DNA from: Mycolicibacter arupensis
GTDB taxonomy: Bacteria > Actinomycetota > Actinomycetes > Mycobacteriales > Mycobacteriaceae
Length of the DNA: 64,000 nucleotides
Reading direction: 5' to 3'
Assembly: GCF_002086515.1 (NCBI RefSeq)
Contig: NZ_MVHH01000020.1
Coordinates: forward strand, 1-64,000
This document shows, in pieces, positions 53,628-61,419 of this stretch. Positions within the stretch are counted from its first letter, which is position 1, and every line of letters starts with the position of its first letter. The notes under the pieces are model-generated. The model did not search any database and had not been told where the DNA came from. It worked only from the letters and a program-made list of their open reading frames with translations. The position numbers and the translations under genes were made by a program.

Positions 53628-54631
53628 AGCGGTCTCGCCGCGTCGAGGGTACGCGCGGCCAGTTCGCGGCCCACGTCGATCAACTCCGCGGCGCGGTGAA
53701 AGTCCAGACTGCGGCAGGCCACTCGCGGCACCTCGATCAGCAGGTCGGGCGGGTGCGACGCCAGTTGATGCCGGGCCAGCGCCGCCTGGGCGATGTCGAT
53801 GGTCCGGTTCATCACCTCGAAACTGCCGAGTTTGGGTACCTCGGGCACGGACTCCTCGCCCTCACCGGACTCGGACTCGCCGCTGCTGAAGCGATCCAGG
53901 ATCGCGCGCGCCGTAGGCCGGTCCAGCAGCGAGCGGGCCCCGCTGGTGTCCAGCAGTGCAGATGTGCTGCGCCACATGCGGTTCAACCGCCCCGGAGTGA
54001 CAACCCGTTCGGCGTCCTCGGCGGGCGGGCCGGCAGTGGTCGTTTCACCGCCGTTGAGGCTCACCGCCAGCGTCAGATCGGCGTTGACGGAACTCAACGG
54101 AGCCATCGGCAGGGGATCGAGGATCCCGCCGTCGGCCAGCAGCCGCCCGTCGACCACGTGCGGCGCGATCACCCCGGGAATGGCGATCGAGGCCCGGATG
54201 GCGGTGTCGATCGGTCCGCGCTGCAGCCACACCGACCGCCCCGCGATCAGATCGGTCGCGACGGCCGTATAGGGAATCGGCAGATCCTCGATGTTGGTGT
54301 CGCCCAGGATGTCGCGAACCACATCGAGGATCTTCTCCGCTCGCAGCACCCCCGCGGCGGTGAAGGAGGGATCCAGCAGCCGCAGCACCGCGCCCTGCGT
54401 CAACGATTTGGCCCACTCGGCGAAGTCGTCGAGCCGTCCGGCCGCCTCCAGCCCGCCCACCAGCGCACCCATCGACGAACCGGAGATCCCGACGATGTCG
54501 AAGCCGCGGTCGCGGAGCTCGGCGATCACCCCGATGTGGGCGTAGCCGCGCGCCCCGCCGCTGCCCAGCACCAGAGCCACCCGCGGCGGACGGGCCGCTC
54601 GATGTTCCGCAGCAGAGGTCATGGTGACCAT
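53624..54631 (-). CDS. Patatin-like phospholipase, rssA type (Rv1063c-type)
   Basis: 335 residues from ATG 54631 (or ATG 54622). It has VALVLGSGGARGYAHIGVIAEL with the oxyanion Gly-rich loop, GISGSSMGALVGGLEAAG with the nucleophile Ser in GxSxG, and DGGILDPLP with the Asp of the Ser-Asp dyad. The C-terminal ~100 residues contain an acidic linker (SSGESESGEGEES) and RTIDIAQAALARHQLAS. Members include RssA/NTE-like lipases. There is no signal peptide, so it is likely cytoplasmic or membrane-associated. Confidence 0.9.
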   Translation of the reverse strand: MVTMTSAAEHRAARPPRVALVLGSGGARGYAHIGVIAELRDRGFDIVGISGSSMGALVGGLEAAGRLDDFAEWAKSLTQGAVLRLLDPSFTAAGVLRAEKILDVVRDILGDTNIEDLPIPYTAVATDLIAGRSVWLQRGPIDTAIRASIAIPGVIAPHVVDGRLLADGGILDPLPMAPLSSVNADLTLAVSLNGGETTTAGPPAEDAERVVTPGRLNRMWRSTSALLDTSGARSLLDRPTARAILDRFSSGESESGEGEESVPEVPKLGSFEVMNRTIDIAQAALARHQLASHPPDLLIEVPRVACRSLDFHRAAELIDVGRELAARTLDAARPL

Positions 54632-54776
54632 TTTGCGGGTACCACCCTGGTAGTTCTTCGCCTCATCGCGATTTCAACCCCCATATCGCCAGAAAACGCA
54701 GCTCATGGCCGATATTTCTGCTGAAGGCGGACCGGACTGACGCGCCGGGGCAAACGATGGCCGGTGCGCGCTCGCC

Positions 54777-54782
54777 TAGCAT
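54777..54782 (+). promoter_or_regulatory. Candidate -10 element for the poly-Cys leader transcript (TAGCAT)
   Basis: TAGCAT fits TANNNT. The predicted start of transcription (7-11 nt downstream) coincides with GTG 54790 or ATG 54793, so the mRNA would begin with the start codon of a short cysteine-rich ORF. Confidence 0.55.
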
Positions 54783-54792
54783 GGCCGCTGTG

Positions 54793-54834
54793 ATGGAGTA
54801 CGTGGCTTTCCAGGGTTGTTGTTGCCGCAGCTGA
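54793..54834 (+). CDS. Poly-cysteine leader peptide, candidate cysteine-responsive attenuator
   Basis: 13 residues, MEYVAFQGCCCRS, with codons TGT TGT TGC (54817-54825) and stop TGA at 54832. GTG 54790 is an in-frame alternative start, and ATG 54781 also opens this frame. A -10-like TAGCAT ends 10 nt before ATG 54793, compatible with a leaderless mRNA. It precedes cysteine dioxygenase and rhodanese genes, that is, cysteine catabolism. Bases 54808-54813 (TTCCAG) can pair with 54874-54879 (CTGGAG), the ribosome-binding site of the dioxygenase gene. Ribosomes stalled at the Cys codons when cysteine is low or high would affect that pairing. Poly-Cys leaderless sORFs with this role are described in mycobacteria; this instance is inferred. 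Confidence 0.7.
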   Translation: MEYVAFQGCCCRS

Positions 54835-54887
54835 ACGCTGCCGCCGCCCTGTCGTGAATCCACCCCATCCGTTCTGGAGTTCTCACC

Positions 54888-55442
54888 ATGGTTATCGCCG
54901 ATCCCATCGCGCTGCGCCGCCCGGCCTCCCGGCCGCGCTCACTACCACAGCCCGACCTCCTGCAGACCACCGACCTGGCCGCCGACGCGGTGCTGCAGGG
55001 CCGCTACAACCACCTGCTGCCCGCCGCCGGGCTGCCCGACGACCAGCGCTGGTTCGCGCGCATTCACGGCGACGATCGGCTCGACATCTGGCTGATCAGC
55101 TGGGTGCCCGGCCACGCCACCGAACTGCACGATCACGGCGATTCGCTGGGCGCGCTCACCGTGCTGTCCGGTTCCCTGGATGAGTTCCACTGGGATGGGC
55201 GCCAGCTGGCGCGCAGGCGGCTCGACGCCGGAGACCAGGCCGCCTTCAGCCGGGGCTGGGTGCATGACGTGGTCTGGGCGCCGTCGGCCCCCGAACCCGA
55301 GCCGGGCGCGGCGCCGGTCCCTACGCTGAGCGTGCACGCCTACTCGCCGCCTTTGGTGGAAATGTCCTACTACGACGTCGCGCCGGGCAATACTTTGCGC
55401 AGGCAGCGCACCGAACTCACCCAGCACCCGGAGGCATCATGA
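54888..55442 (+). CDS. Cysteine dioxygenase, type I (Rv1065-type)
   Basis: 184 residues from ATG 54888, with CTGGAG 8 nt upstream. The cupin fold has the metal-binding pair and following residues in HATELHDHGDSLGALTVLSG, and the third His in LSVHAYSPPLVEMSYYD. Cysteine dioxygenase oxidises L-cysteine to cysteine sulfinate with Fe(II) and O2, so a cysteine-responsive leader upstream makes sense. The gene is coupled to the rhodanese (ATGA overlap at 55439). A thiol-dioxygenase with a different substrate (e.g. mercaptopropionate) cannot be excluded. Confidence 0.88.
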   Translation: MVIADPIALRRPASRPRSLPQPDLLQTTDLAADAVLQGRYNHLLPAAGLPDDQRWFARIHGDDRLDIWLISWVPGHATELHDHGDSLGALTVLSGSLDEFHWDGRQLARRRLDAGDQAAFSRGWVHDVVWAPSAPEPEPGAAPVPTLSVHAYSPPLVEMSYYDVAPGNTLRRQRTELTQHPEAS

Positions 55443-55915
55443 GCGTGACGCAGCTGACCAGCCGCATCGACCACGTCCTGGAGTCTGCGCGGGCCCGGTT
55501 GCAGCGTCTGCACGCCGACGAGGTGCCCGCGGCGCTGCGCGGCGGGGCTTACCTGGTCGACATCCGGCCCGCCGCCCAGCGCGCCCAGGAGGGGGAGGTG
55601 CCCGGCGCCCTGGTGATCGAGCGCAATGTGCTGGAGTGGCGCTGCGATCCGACCAGCGACGCCCGGCTGCCGCAGGCGGTGAACGACGACGTGCAGTGGA
55701 TCATCCTGTGCTCGCAGGGCTACACCTCCAGCTTGGCCGCGGCCGCACTACAGGAGCTGGGTCTGCACCGGGCTACCGACGTCATCGGCGGCTACCAGGC
55801 CCTGGCCGCCGCCGGTGAGCTGGTGGAGCCCTTCCGGGCGACGGAGCTAGGCATTGGAGTGCAGCAGTGGTCGGAGCCGTTCGGTTTTCTCCGGGGTCCA
55901 CGTCGCTGGATGTAG
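55439..55915 (+). CDS. Rhodanese-like sulfurtransferase (Rv1066-type)
   Basis: 158 residues. A single rhodanese domain with GAYLVDIRPAAQRAQEGEVP, the persulfide-forming active-site loop ILCSQGYTSSLAAAALQELG (catalytic Cys), and TDVIGGYQALAAAGEL at the end. It transfers sulfane sulfur to an acceptor thiol and pairs with cysteine dioxygenase in sulfur catabolism. Its last 69 nt overlap the convergent hydrolase gene (55847-55915), so the C-terminus encodes protein on both strands. Confidence 0.9.
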   Translation: MSVTQLTSRIDHVLESARARLQRLHADEVPAALRGGAYLVDIRPAAQRAQEGEVPGALVIERNVLEWRCDPTSDARLPQAVNDDVQWIILCSQGYTSSLAAAALQELGLHRATDVIGGYQALAAAGELVEPFRATELGIGVQQWSEPFGFLRGPRRWM

Positions 55916-57535
55916 GATCGCCGCCCACGCGTTGGCGACGTCGGCCACGTAGCTGTGGCCGTGCCCGGCAGGCACGTCGATCGCCACCGCCATGTCGGCC
56001 GAGACCTGCAGGAACGTCACGATCGGAAACCAGCGCACCTGCGGCAGCACGTCATAACCGCGGGGCTCCTTGAGCCAGTCGGGCTTGTGGTACAGCAGAT
56101 CCGGGTGCCACCACGCGATCGGGTCGGAGGCGTGCTGCAGGTACACCACCTTGGGGGTATCCGGTGCGCCCCAAGGACTGTCGGGCCGCTTCAAGTCATC
56201 CGGGCGCGCCACGAACCGCACGGCGCTGCCATCGTGATAGATCGGCAGCCACTGCGGTGACCCGGGATCGCGGTTGAGGGTCAGGTCGGTCCAGATGGTG
56301 TTCTGGAACGTCGGCCCGGAGAACAACGCACCGTCGGTGCGTGCCAGCACATTGTTGAGGCTCATGAAGGACGCCTCGCCGCCGAACGAGCCCAGGCTCT
56401 CGCCGAACACCACCACCTTGGGGCGCTTGGCCTCCGGCAGCGCCCGCACCCGTTTGTCGACCGCCTCGAACAGGGCGACGCCCGCCTGGCGGGCGTTCTC
56501 CTTGTCGACCAGGAACGACAACCAGCTGGGCAGGAACGAATACTGCATGCTCACGATCGCGGTGTTGCCGTTGAACATGTATTCCAGCGAGGAGGCCTCG
56601 GCCTCGTTGATCCAGCCGGTGCCGGTGGTGGTGGCCACCGCAACCACGGCGCGGTTCAGTCCACCGGTACGAGCCAACTCGGCCGCCGCCAGCTCCGCCG
56701 TCGCCTTGATGCCGTCCGCGGAATTCAGGCCGGCGTAGGCGCGGATCGGCTCGGTGGCCGGTGCGCCGTTGAACTCGCTGAGCTGCGCCAGGCTGGGGCC
56801 ACCTGCCACGAAGATGCGGCCCTGATGGCCCAGGGACTCCCAGGAGGCCAGCGACTCGGGTCCACCGGAACGCAGCCGGGTCGACGGGGCGGCCCGGTCG
56901 GGGCTGGCCTCATCGTTGATCGAGCTGAACGTGCTGTTCATGATGTGCATGGCTTGCTTGAGCACCACACCGTTGAGCACCGCCACAGCCAGCGTCAGCA
57001 GCAACGACACCGCAACCACAGCCGAAACCCGCGGCGGGGCAACGCGTTCGAGCTGGTGCACCAGAAACTTGAGCACTAGCCGGATCATCTGGCCGATCTC
57101 GACCAGAATGAACAGGGTCACCACCGCGATGGCCCCGGCCTGCGGGTAGTTGTACCAAACCAGCCTCGGCACACCCATGAGGTCGCGCATCTGGTCCTGC
57201 CACCCGTGGATGGTCCACACCACCCAGAGGTGGATGACGACCGCGATCGGGATCAGCACGCGCCAGGCCCAGCGCGGGGCCGGCGGGCTGGTGTCTTCCG
57301 AGCGCATGTAGCGCACCAGCCAGACCGAGAACACCCCCAGCGCATAGCCGATCGCGCCCGAGCCGCCACTGACCAAGCCCTGGAACAGCGGACCCCGCGG
57401 CAGCAGCGACGGCGTCAGCGACAGCCACAGGAACACCAGGCCCACCGCGGTTCCGGTGAACGTGTAATGCCGAACCCACCAGGGCTCATGGGCCGCCGGT
57501 GGCGCGGGCGCGGTGGTTGCGGTGGGGGTGCTCAT
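55847..57535 (-). CDS. Membrane alpha/beta-hydrolase (Rv1069c-type)
   Basis: 562 residues. The N-terminal third has about four to five membrane segments (VGLVFLWLSLTPSLLP, WRVLIPIAVVIHLWVVW, AIAVVTLFILVEIGQMIRL and VSAVVAVSLLLTLAVAVLNG). The C-terminal catalytic part has an alpha/beta-hydrolase-type nucleophile elbow, VVFGESLGSFGGEASF (Ser in GESLG), an acidic residue region, and a C-terminal VPAGHGHSYVADVANAW with the His. The arrangement matches a mycobacterial/actinobacterial family whose substrate is unknown. It is codirectional with echA8 (11-nt gap). Confidence 0.88.
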   Translation of the reverse strand: MSTPTATTAPAPPAAHEPWWVRHYTFTGTAVGLVFLWLSLTPSLLPRGPLFQGLVSGGSGAIGYALGVFSVWLVRYMRSEDTSPPAPRWAWRVLIPIAVVIHLWVVWTIHGWQDQMRDLMGVPRLVWYNYPQAGAIAVVTLFILVEIGQMIRLVLKFLVHQLERVAPPRVSAVVAVSLLLTLAVAVLNGVVLKQAMHIMNSTFSSINDEASPDRAAPSTRLRSGGPESLASWESLGHQGRIFVAGGPSLAQLSEFNGAPATEPIRAYAGLNSADGIKATAELAAAELARTGGLNRAVVAVATTTGTGWINEAEASSLEYMFNGNTAIVSMQYSFLPSWLSFLVDKENARQAGVALFEAVDKRVRALPEAKRPKVVVFGESLGSFGGEASFMSLNNVLARTDGALFSGPTFQNTIWTDLTLNRDPGSPQWLPIYHDGSAVRFVARPDDLKRPDSPWGAPDTPKVVYLQHASDPIAWWHPDLLYHKPDWLKEPRGYDVLPQVRWFPIVTFLQVSADMAVAIDVPAGHGHSYVADVANAWAAILHPATWTPEKTERLRPLLHSNA

Positions 57536-57546
57536 CGCCGGTCAGC

Positions 57547-58320
57547 TCAGCGGTGGGTGAAGTTGGGGGGACGCTTCTCGGTGAAGGCGGCCATGCCCTC
57601 GGTCTGGTCATCGGTGGCGAACGCCGAGTGGAACAGCCTGCGCTCGTAGAGCAGCCCTTCGGCCAGGGTGGATTCGAAGGCCCGGTTGACGGCTTCCTTG
57701 GCCATGCGGGCCGCCGACAGGCTCATTCCGGCGATGGTGGCGGCCACCTTGCCGGCCTCGGTAAGCAGGTCATCGGCGGGCACCACGCGCGAGACCAGGC
57801 CGGAGCGCTCGGCTTCGGCGGCGTCGATGGTGCGGCCGGTCAGGATCAGGTCCATGGCCTTGGCCTTGCCGATCGCCCGGGTCAGCCGTTGTGAGCCGCC
57901 CATGCCGGGCAGCACACCCAGCTTGATCTCGGGCTGACCGAACTTGGCGGTATCGGCGGCAATCAGCAGATCGCACATCATCGCCAGTTCGCAGCCGCCG
58001 CCCAAGGCGTGTCCGGCCACCGCGGCGATGGTCGGGGTGCGCACCGCGGCCAGCTTGGACCAGGCGGCGAAGAAGTCCGCGGCGAACACCTCGGCGAAGC
58101 TGAGGTCGGCCATCTCTTTGATGTCGGCTCCGGCGGCGAATGCCTTGGCGCTGCCGGTGATGATGATCGCGCCGATCCCGGGGTCGGCGTCGAATTCGGC
58201 TGCGGCGGTGGTGACTTCGTTCATCACCTGACTGTTGAGGGCGTTGAGGGCTTGTGGCCGGTTCAACGTGATGGTGCCGACGCGGCCGTCGCGGTCGACG
58301 AGGATGGTCTCGTAGCTCAT
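57547..58320 (-). CDS. echA8: Enoyl-CoA hydratase
   Basis: 257 residues. It has the crotonase fold with [19 protein letters not shown], the oxyanion loop [34 protein letters not shown] (first catalytic Glu, ~110) and [20 protein letters not shown] (second Glu, ~130). It hydrates trans-2-enoyl-CoA to 3-hydroxyacyl-CoA in fatty-acid beta-oxidation. It is the EchA8 (Rv1070c) position and length. It is followed by echA9 10 nt upstream on the same strand. Confidence 0.95.
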   Translation of the reverse strand: MSYETILVDRDGRVGTITLNRPQALNALNSQVMNEVTTAAAEFDADPGIGAIIITGSAKAFAAGADIKEMADLSFAEVFAADFFAAWSKLAAVRTPTIAAVAGHALGGGCELAMMCDLLIAADTAKFGQPEIKLGVLPGMGGSQRLTRAIGKAKAMDLILTGRTIDAAEAERSGLVSRVVPADDLLTEAGKVAATIAGMSLSAARMAKEAVNRAFESTLAEGLLYERRLFHSAFATDDQTEGMAAFTEKRPPNFTHR

Positions 58321-58330
58321 GGTGACTCCT

Positions 58331-59383
58331 TTAGAAGGTCAGGTCGGGATCGGCGGGGACGAAGTAGCTGTCGATGTCGGCGGGGCTCACCTGGGCCAGC
58401 GTGGCCGGTGACCACTGCGGATTGCGGTCCTTGTCGACCAACTGGGCGCGGATGCCCTCCACCAGGTCATGGGTGCGCAGCGACGCGCACGACACCCGGT
58501 ACTCCTGAATGAGGACCTCTTCCAGCGTGGCCAGGCGCCCGGCCCGGCGCACCGCCTCCAACGTCGCCGCGCAGGCGACCGGGGAGCGGGTGCCGATCAG
58601 TGCGGCCGCGGCGTTGGCGTCGGGGTCGGCGTGGCCCGCCAGGGCGTCCGTGATCTGCGCGACGGTGTCATGGGCATAGCACTCGTCGATCCAGTCGCGT
58701 TGTGCGGCAAGCCGACTCGGGGGCGGCTCAACGGCGTATGCCGCCAGCGCACTGTCCACTCCGTCGGCGATGATCGCCGCGGTGAAGGCCTCCAGCGCTG
58801 CATGTGGCACGTAGTGGTCGGCGAAACCCAAGGCGATGGCGTCCGGCCCGGAGAACGGTGCGCCGGTCAGTGCTGCGTGCACACCGAGCCGCCCGGGTGC
58901 ACGTGAGAGCAGATAGGTGCCGCCGACATCGGGGATGAAGCCGATACCCACCTCGGGCATCGCCATCTTGGTGGTGTCGGTGACCACCCGGGTGTTGGCG
59001 TGCGCCCCGACCCCGACGCCGCCGCCCATCACGATGCCGTCCATCAACGACACGAAGGGCTTTGCGAACCCGCCGATCTGCGCGTTCAGCCGGTACTCGT
59101 CGTAGAAGAATCGGCGCGCGTCGGCGCCGTCGGCCTTGGCACTGTGATAGATCGCGACCACGTCACCGCCGGCGCACAGGCCGCGCTCGCCGGCCCCGGC
59201 CAGCACCACCGCCGTCACCGCGGGGTCGTCGGCCCAGGAGGAAAGCGCCTCGGACAACGCCGTCACCATCGGCAGGTTCAGCGAGTTGATCGCCTTCGGA
59301 CGGTTCAGCGTCAAGACGCCGACGCCGTTATCGACACGGGCCAGGACGTCGGGGTTCGCCGCGCCGTCAGATTCGCCTGTCAC
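58331..59383 (-). CDS. echA9: Enoyl-CoA hydratase / 3-hydroxyisobutyryl-CoA hydrolase family
   Basis: 350 residues, longer than simple hydratases. N-terminal [20 protein letters not shown] and the oxyanion loop [36 protein letters not shown] and [20 protein letters not shown]; then the C-terminal extension with DADAN-type helices and [19 protein letters not shown]. This architecture is that of HIBYL-CoA hydrolase/valine catabolism enzymes, so the substrate may be a branched-chain intermediate rather than straight-chain enoyl-CoA. It is the EchA9 (Rv1071c) position. Codirectional with echA8. Confidence 0.9.
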   Translation of the reverse strand: MTGESDGAANPDVLARVDNGVGVLTLNRPKAINSLNLPMVTALSEALSSWADDPAVTAVVLAGAGERGLCAGGDVVAIYHSAKADGADARRFFYDEYRLNAQIGGFAKPFVSLMDGIVMGGGVGVGAHANTRVVTDTTKMAMPEVGIGFIPDVGGTYLLSRAPGRLGVHAALTGAPFSGPDAIALGFADHYVPHAALEAFTAAIIADGVDSALAAYAVEPPPSRLAAQRDWIDECYAHDTVAQITDALAGHADPDANAAAALIGTRSPVACAATLEAVRRAGRLATLEEVLIQEYRVSCASLRTHDLVEGIRAQLVDKDRNPQWSPATLAQVSPADIDSYFVPADPDLTF

Positions 59384-59540
59384 GCCTTCGCAATGTAGAT
59401 CCCTAGGCGCGGCCCGTGGTCCGCGGGTAAGGTTTGGGCTGCAAACGGCCCGAACCCCGTCGGGAACTCAGGCGGTCCGGGAAACGTTGATTCAGTGTTC
59501 GTAAGCCTTCGCTTCACAGCCCTAGGAGAGGATCGGGACG

Positions 59541-60395
59541 GTGCGGGAGACCAGCAACCCGGTATTTCGTTCGTTGCCCAAGCAGCAGGGCGGCTACGCG
59601 CAGTTCGGAACCGGCATGGCCGGTACCGCTCAGCAGGTGGGCCAGACCTACCAGGCCGACCCGTCTTTGGCGCAGTATCAGCAGCGCGAGGTCACTCGCC
59701 CGCTGACCATCGATGACGTCGTCACCAAGACCGGCATCACCCTGGGGGTGCTGAGCCTCTCGGCGATCGTCTCCTTCTTCCTGGTGGCCTCCAACCAGGC
59801 GCTGGCCGGGCCACTGACCTTCATCGGCGCCTTCGGCGGTCTGGGCCTGGTCCTGCTCGCCACGTTGGGCCGCAAGCAGGACAACAAGGCCGTGGTGCTC
59901 AGCTACGCGGTGCTCGAGGGCCTGTTCCTGGGCGCCATCTCCTTCGTGCTGACGGCGGTCACGGTCGGGACCAGTAACGCCGGCTCCCTGATCGGCCAGG
60001 CCGTGCTGGGCACCTTCGGGGTGTTCGGCGGCATGCTGGTGGTCTACAAGACCGGCGCCATCCGGGTCACCCCGAAGTTCACCCGCATGCTCGTCGCGGC
60101 CATGTTCGGTGTGCTGGCGCTGATGATCGGCAACCTGGTGCTGGGCATGTTCGGGGTCGGTGACGGTGCGGGCATGGGCCTGCGCAGCGGCGGCACGCTG
60201 TCCATCATCTTCTCGCTGGTGTGCATCGGCATCGCGGCGTTCAGCTTCCTGATCGACTTCGACGCCGCCGACCAGATGATCCGGGCCGGCGCGCCCGAGA
60301 AGGCCGCCTGGGGCATCGCCCTGGGCCTGACCGTCACCCTGGTCTGGCTGTACCTGGAGATCCTGCGGCTGCTCAGCTACTTCCAGAGCGAGTGA
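59541..60395 (+). CDS. Bax-inhibitor-1-like membrane protein (Rv1072-type)
   Basis: 284 residues from GTG 59541, with GGAGAGG about 10 nt upstream. A hydrophilic N-terminus (about 55 residues, Gln/Tyr-rich) is followed by seven hydrophobic segments: TGITLGVLSLSAIVSFFLVA, LTFIGAFGGLGLVLLATLG, VVLSYAVLEGLFLGAISFVL, AVLGTFGVFGGMLVVY, MLVAAMFGVLALMIGNLVLG, SIIFSLVCIGIAAFSFLIDF and GIALGLTVTLVWLYLEIL. The terminal FDAADQMIRAGAPEKAAW is conserved in the YccA/Bax inhibitor family. Possible Ca2+-leak channel or membrane-stress protein; function unproven. Confidence 0.88.
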   Translation: MRETSNPVFRSLPKQQGGYAQFGTGMAGTAQQVGQTYQADPSLAQYQQREVTRPLTIDDVVTKTGITLGVLSLSAIVSFFLVASNQALAGPLTFIGAFGGLGLVLLATLGRKQDNKAVVLSYAVLEGLFLGAISFVLTAVTVGTSNAGSLIGQAVLGTFGVFGGMLVVYKTGAIRVTPKFTRMLVAAMFGVLALMIGNLVLGMFGVGDGAGMGLRSGGTLSIIFSLVCIGIAAFSFLIDFDAADQMIRAGAPEKAAWGIALGLTVTLVWLYLEILRLLSYFQSE

Positions 60396-60412
60396 CCCGC
60401 TAGCTTTTCCCG

Positions 60413-60471
60413 TTGACTCTGCGCTGACCAGGCAAGCTACTCGCACTTTTGCCTGGTACGCGCAGAGTCAA
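60413..60471 (+). terminator. Hairpin repeat, copy 1, with T-run (transcription terminator)
   Basis: The arms 60413-60435 and 60449-60471 pair over 21 of 23 positions (two mismatches). The left arm begins TTGACTCTGCGC and ends ACCAGGCAA. A run of six T follows (60472-60477), so this is a good factor-independent terminator for the Bax-inhibitor gene. A second copy of the whole element lies at 61347-61409, so it is also a dispersed repeat. Confidence 0.8.
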
Positions 60472-60506
60472 TTTTTTGTGTCGGTGGCCCCGGGCAGCAT
60501 GCCGCC

Positions 60507-61352
60507 ATGGGGCAGCCATTCATCGGTAGTGAGGCACTGGCAGCCGGGGTGGTCACCTGGCACGAGCTGGAGAAACACCACACCGCAGTCCTGCCGAACG
60601 TGTATCTGGAAAAGTACGTCCAGCCCACGCTCCGGCGCCGGACGCAGGCCGCTTGGCTGTGGTCACATCGCCAAGCAGTGGTCTCCGGCCTGGCGGCATC
60701 CGCCTTGCACGGGGCGAAGTGGATCGACGACGACGCGACCGTCGAACTGATCTGGCGCAACGCGCGCGCCCCGCACGGCGTCAAGACCCGCGCCGACCTC
60801 ATCCTGGACGGCGAATCCCAGCACCTCGCGGGCGTCGTCGCCACCACCCCCGAGCGCACCGCCTTCGACCTGGGCCGCCGCGGCCCGTTGCGTCAGGCGG
60901 TGGCCAGATTGGATGCGCTGGCCAACGCGACGCATGTCAAGGTCGAGGACGTGGCTGCCCTGGCGGCGCGGCATCGTCATACTCGGGGGCTGCGCCAGCT
61001 GGAAGCCGCGCTGTACCTCGTCGACGCCGGCGCGCAGTCACCGAAGGAGACCTGGCTGCGGCTGCTGCTCAGCGATGCCGGATTTCCCCGGCCGCAGACC
61101 CAGATCCCGGTCCCCGGCGAGGATGGCTATCCGCGCTACTTCCTCGACATGGGGTGGGAGGACATCAGGCTCGCGGTCGAATACGACGGCGACCAGCACC
61201 GCACCAGTCGAACGCAGTTCGTCAGGGACGTCGAGCGTCTGGAATACCTTCGGCAGGCGGGGTGGACGCACATCACGGTGCTGAACGAACACCGGGGCTA
61301 CGACGTGGTCCGCCGCGTCCGCCACGCTTGGGATGCCCTGAAACGCCGTTGA
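60507..61352 (+). CDS. DUF559-type (VSR-like) predicted endonuclease with AbiEi-type N-terminal region
   Basis: 281 residues from ATG 60507. The first ~150 residues contain winged-helix-like segments (FIGSEALAAGVVTWHELEKH, AVVSGLAASALHGAKWI) of the kind seen in AbiEi/DUF4095-type antitoxin regions. The C-terminal ~100 residues form a DUF559 domain: WLRLLLSDAGFPRPQTQIPV, RYFLDMGWEDIRLAVEYDGD followed by QHRTSRTQ, with a PD-(D/E)XK-like Asp...Glu-x-Asp pattern, and RQAGWTHITVLNEHRGYD at the end. The predicted activity is DNA cleavage. The stop codon lies inside the downstream copy of a long hairpin repeat, and another copy lies 36 nt upstream of the start. Function unproven. Confidence 0.8.
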   Translation: MGQPFIGSEALAAGVVTWHELEKHHTAVLPNVYLEKYVQPTLRRRTQAAWLWSHRQAVVSGLAASALHGAKWIDDDATVELIWRNARAPHGVKTRADLILDGESQHLAGVVATTPERTAFDLGRRGPLRQAVARLDALANATHVKVEDVAALAARHRHTRGLRQLEAALYLVDAGAQSPKETWLRLLLSDAGFPRPQTQIPVPGEDGYPRYFLDMGWEDIRLAVEYDGDQHRTSRTQFVRDVERLEYLRQAGWTHITVLNEHRGYDVVRRVRHAWDALKRR

Positions 61353-61409
61353 CTCTGCGCTGACCAGGCGGATCACTCACACTTCTGCCTGGTAGGCGCA
61401 GAGTCAACG
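61347..61409 (+). repeat. Hairpin repeat, copy 2
   Basis: The arms 61347-61369 and 61387-61409 are perfect complements except at two adjacent positions. The sequence matches the hairpin at 60413-60471, and the loop is also similar. The left arm starts within the last codons of the DUF559-type gene and contains its TGA. It lacks a T-run. Confidence 0.8.
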
Positions 61410-61419
61410 GCAAAGGAAC

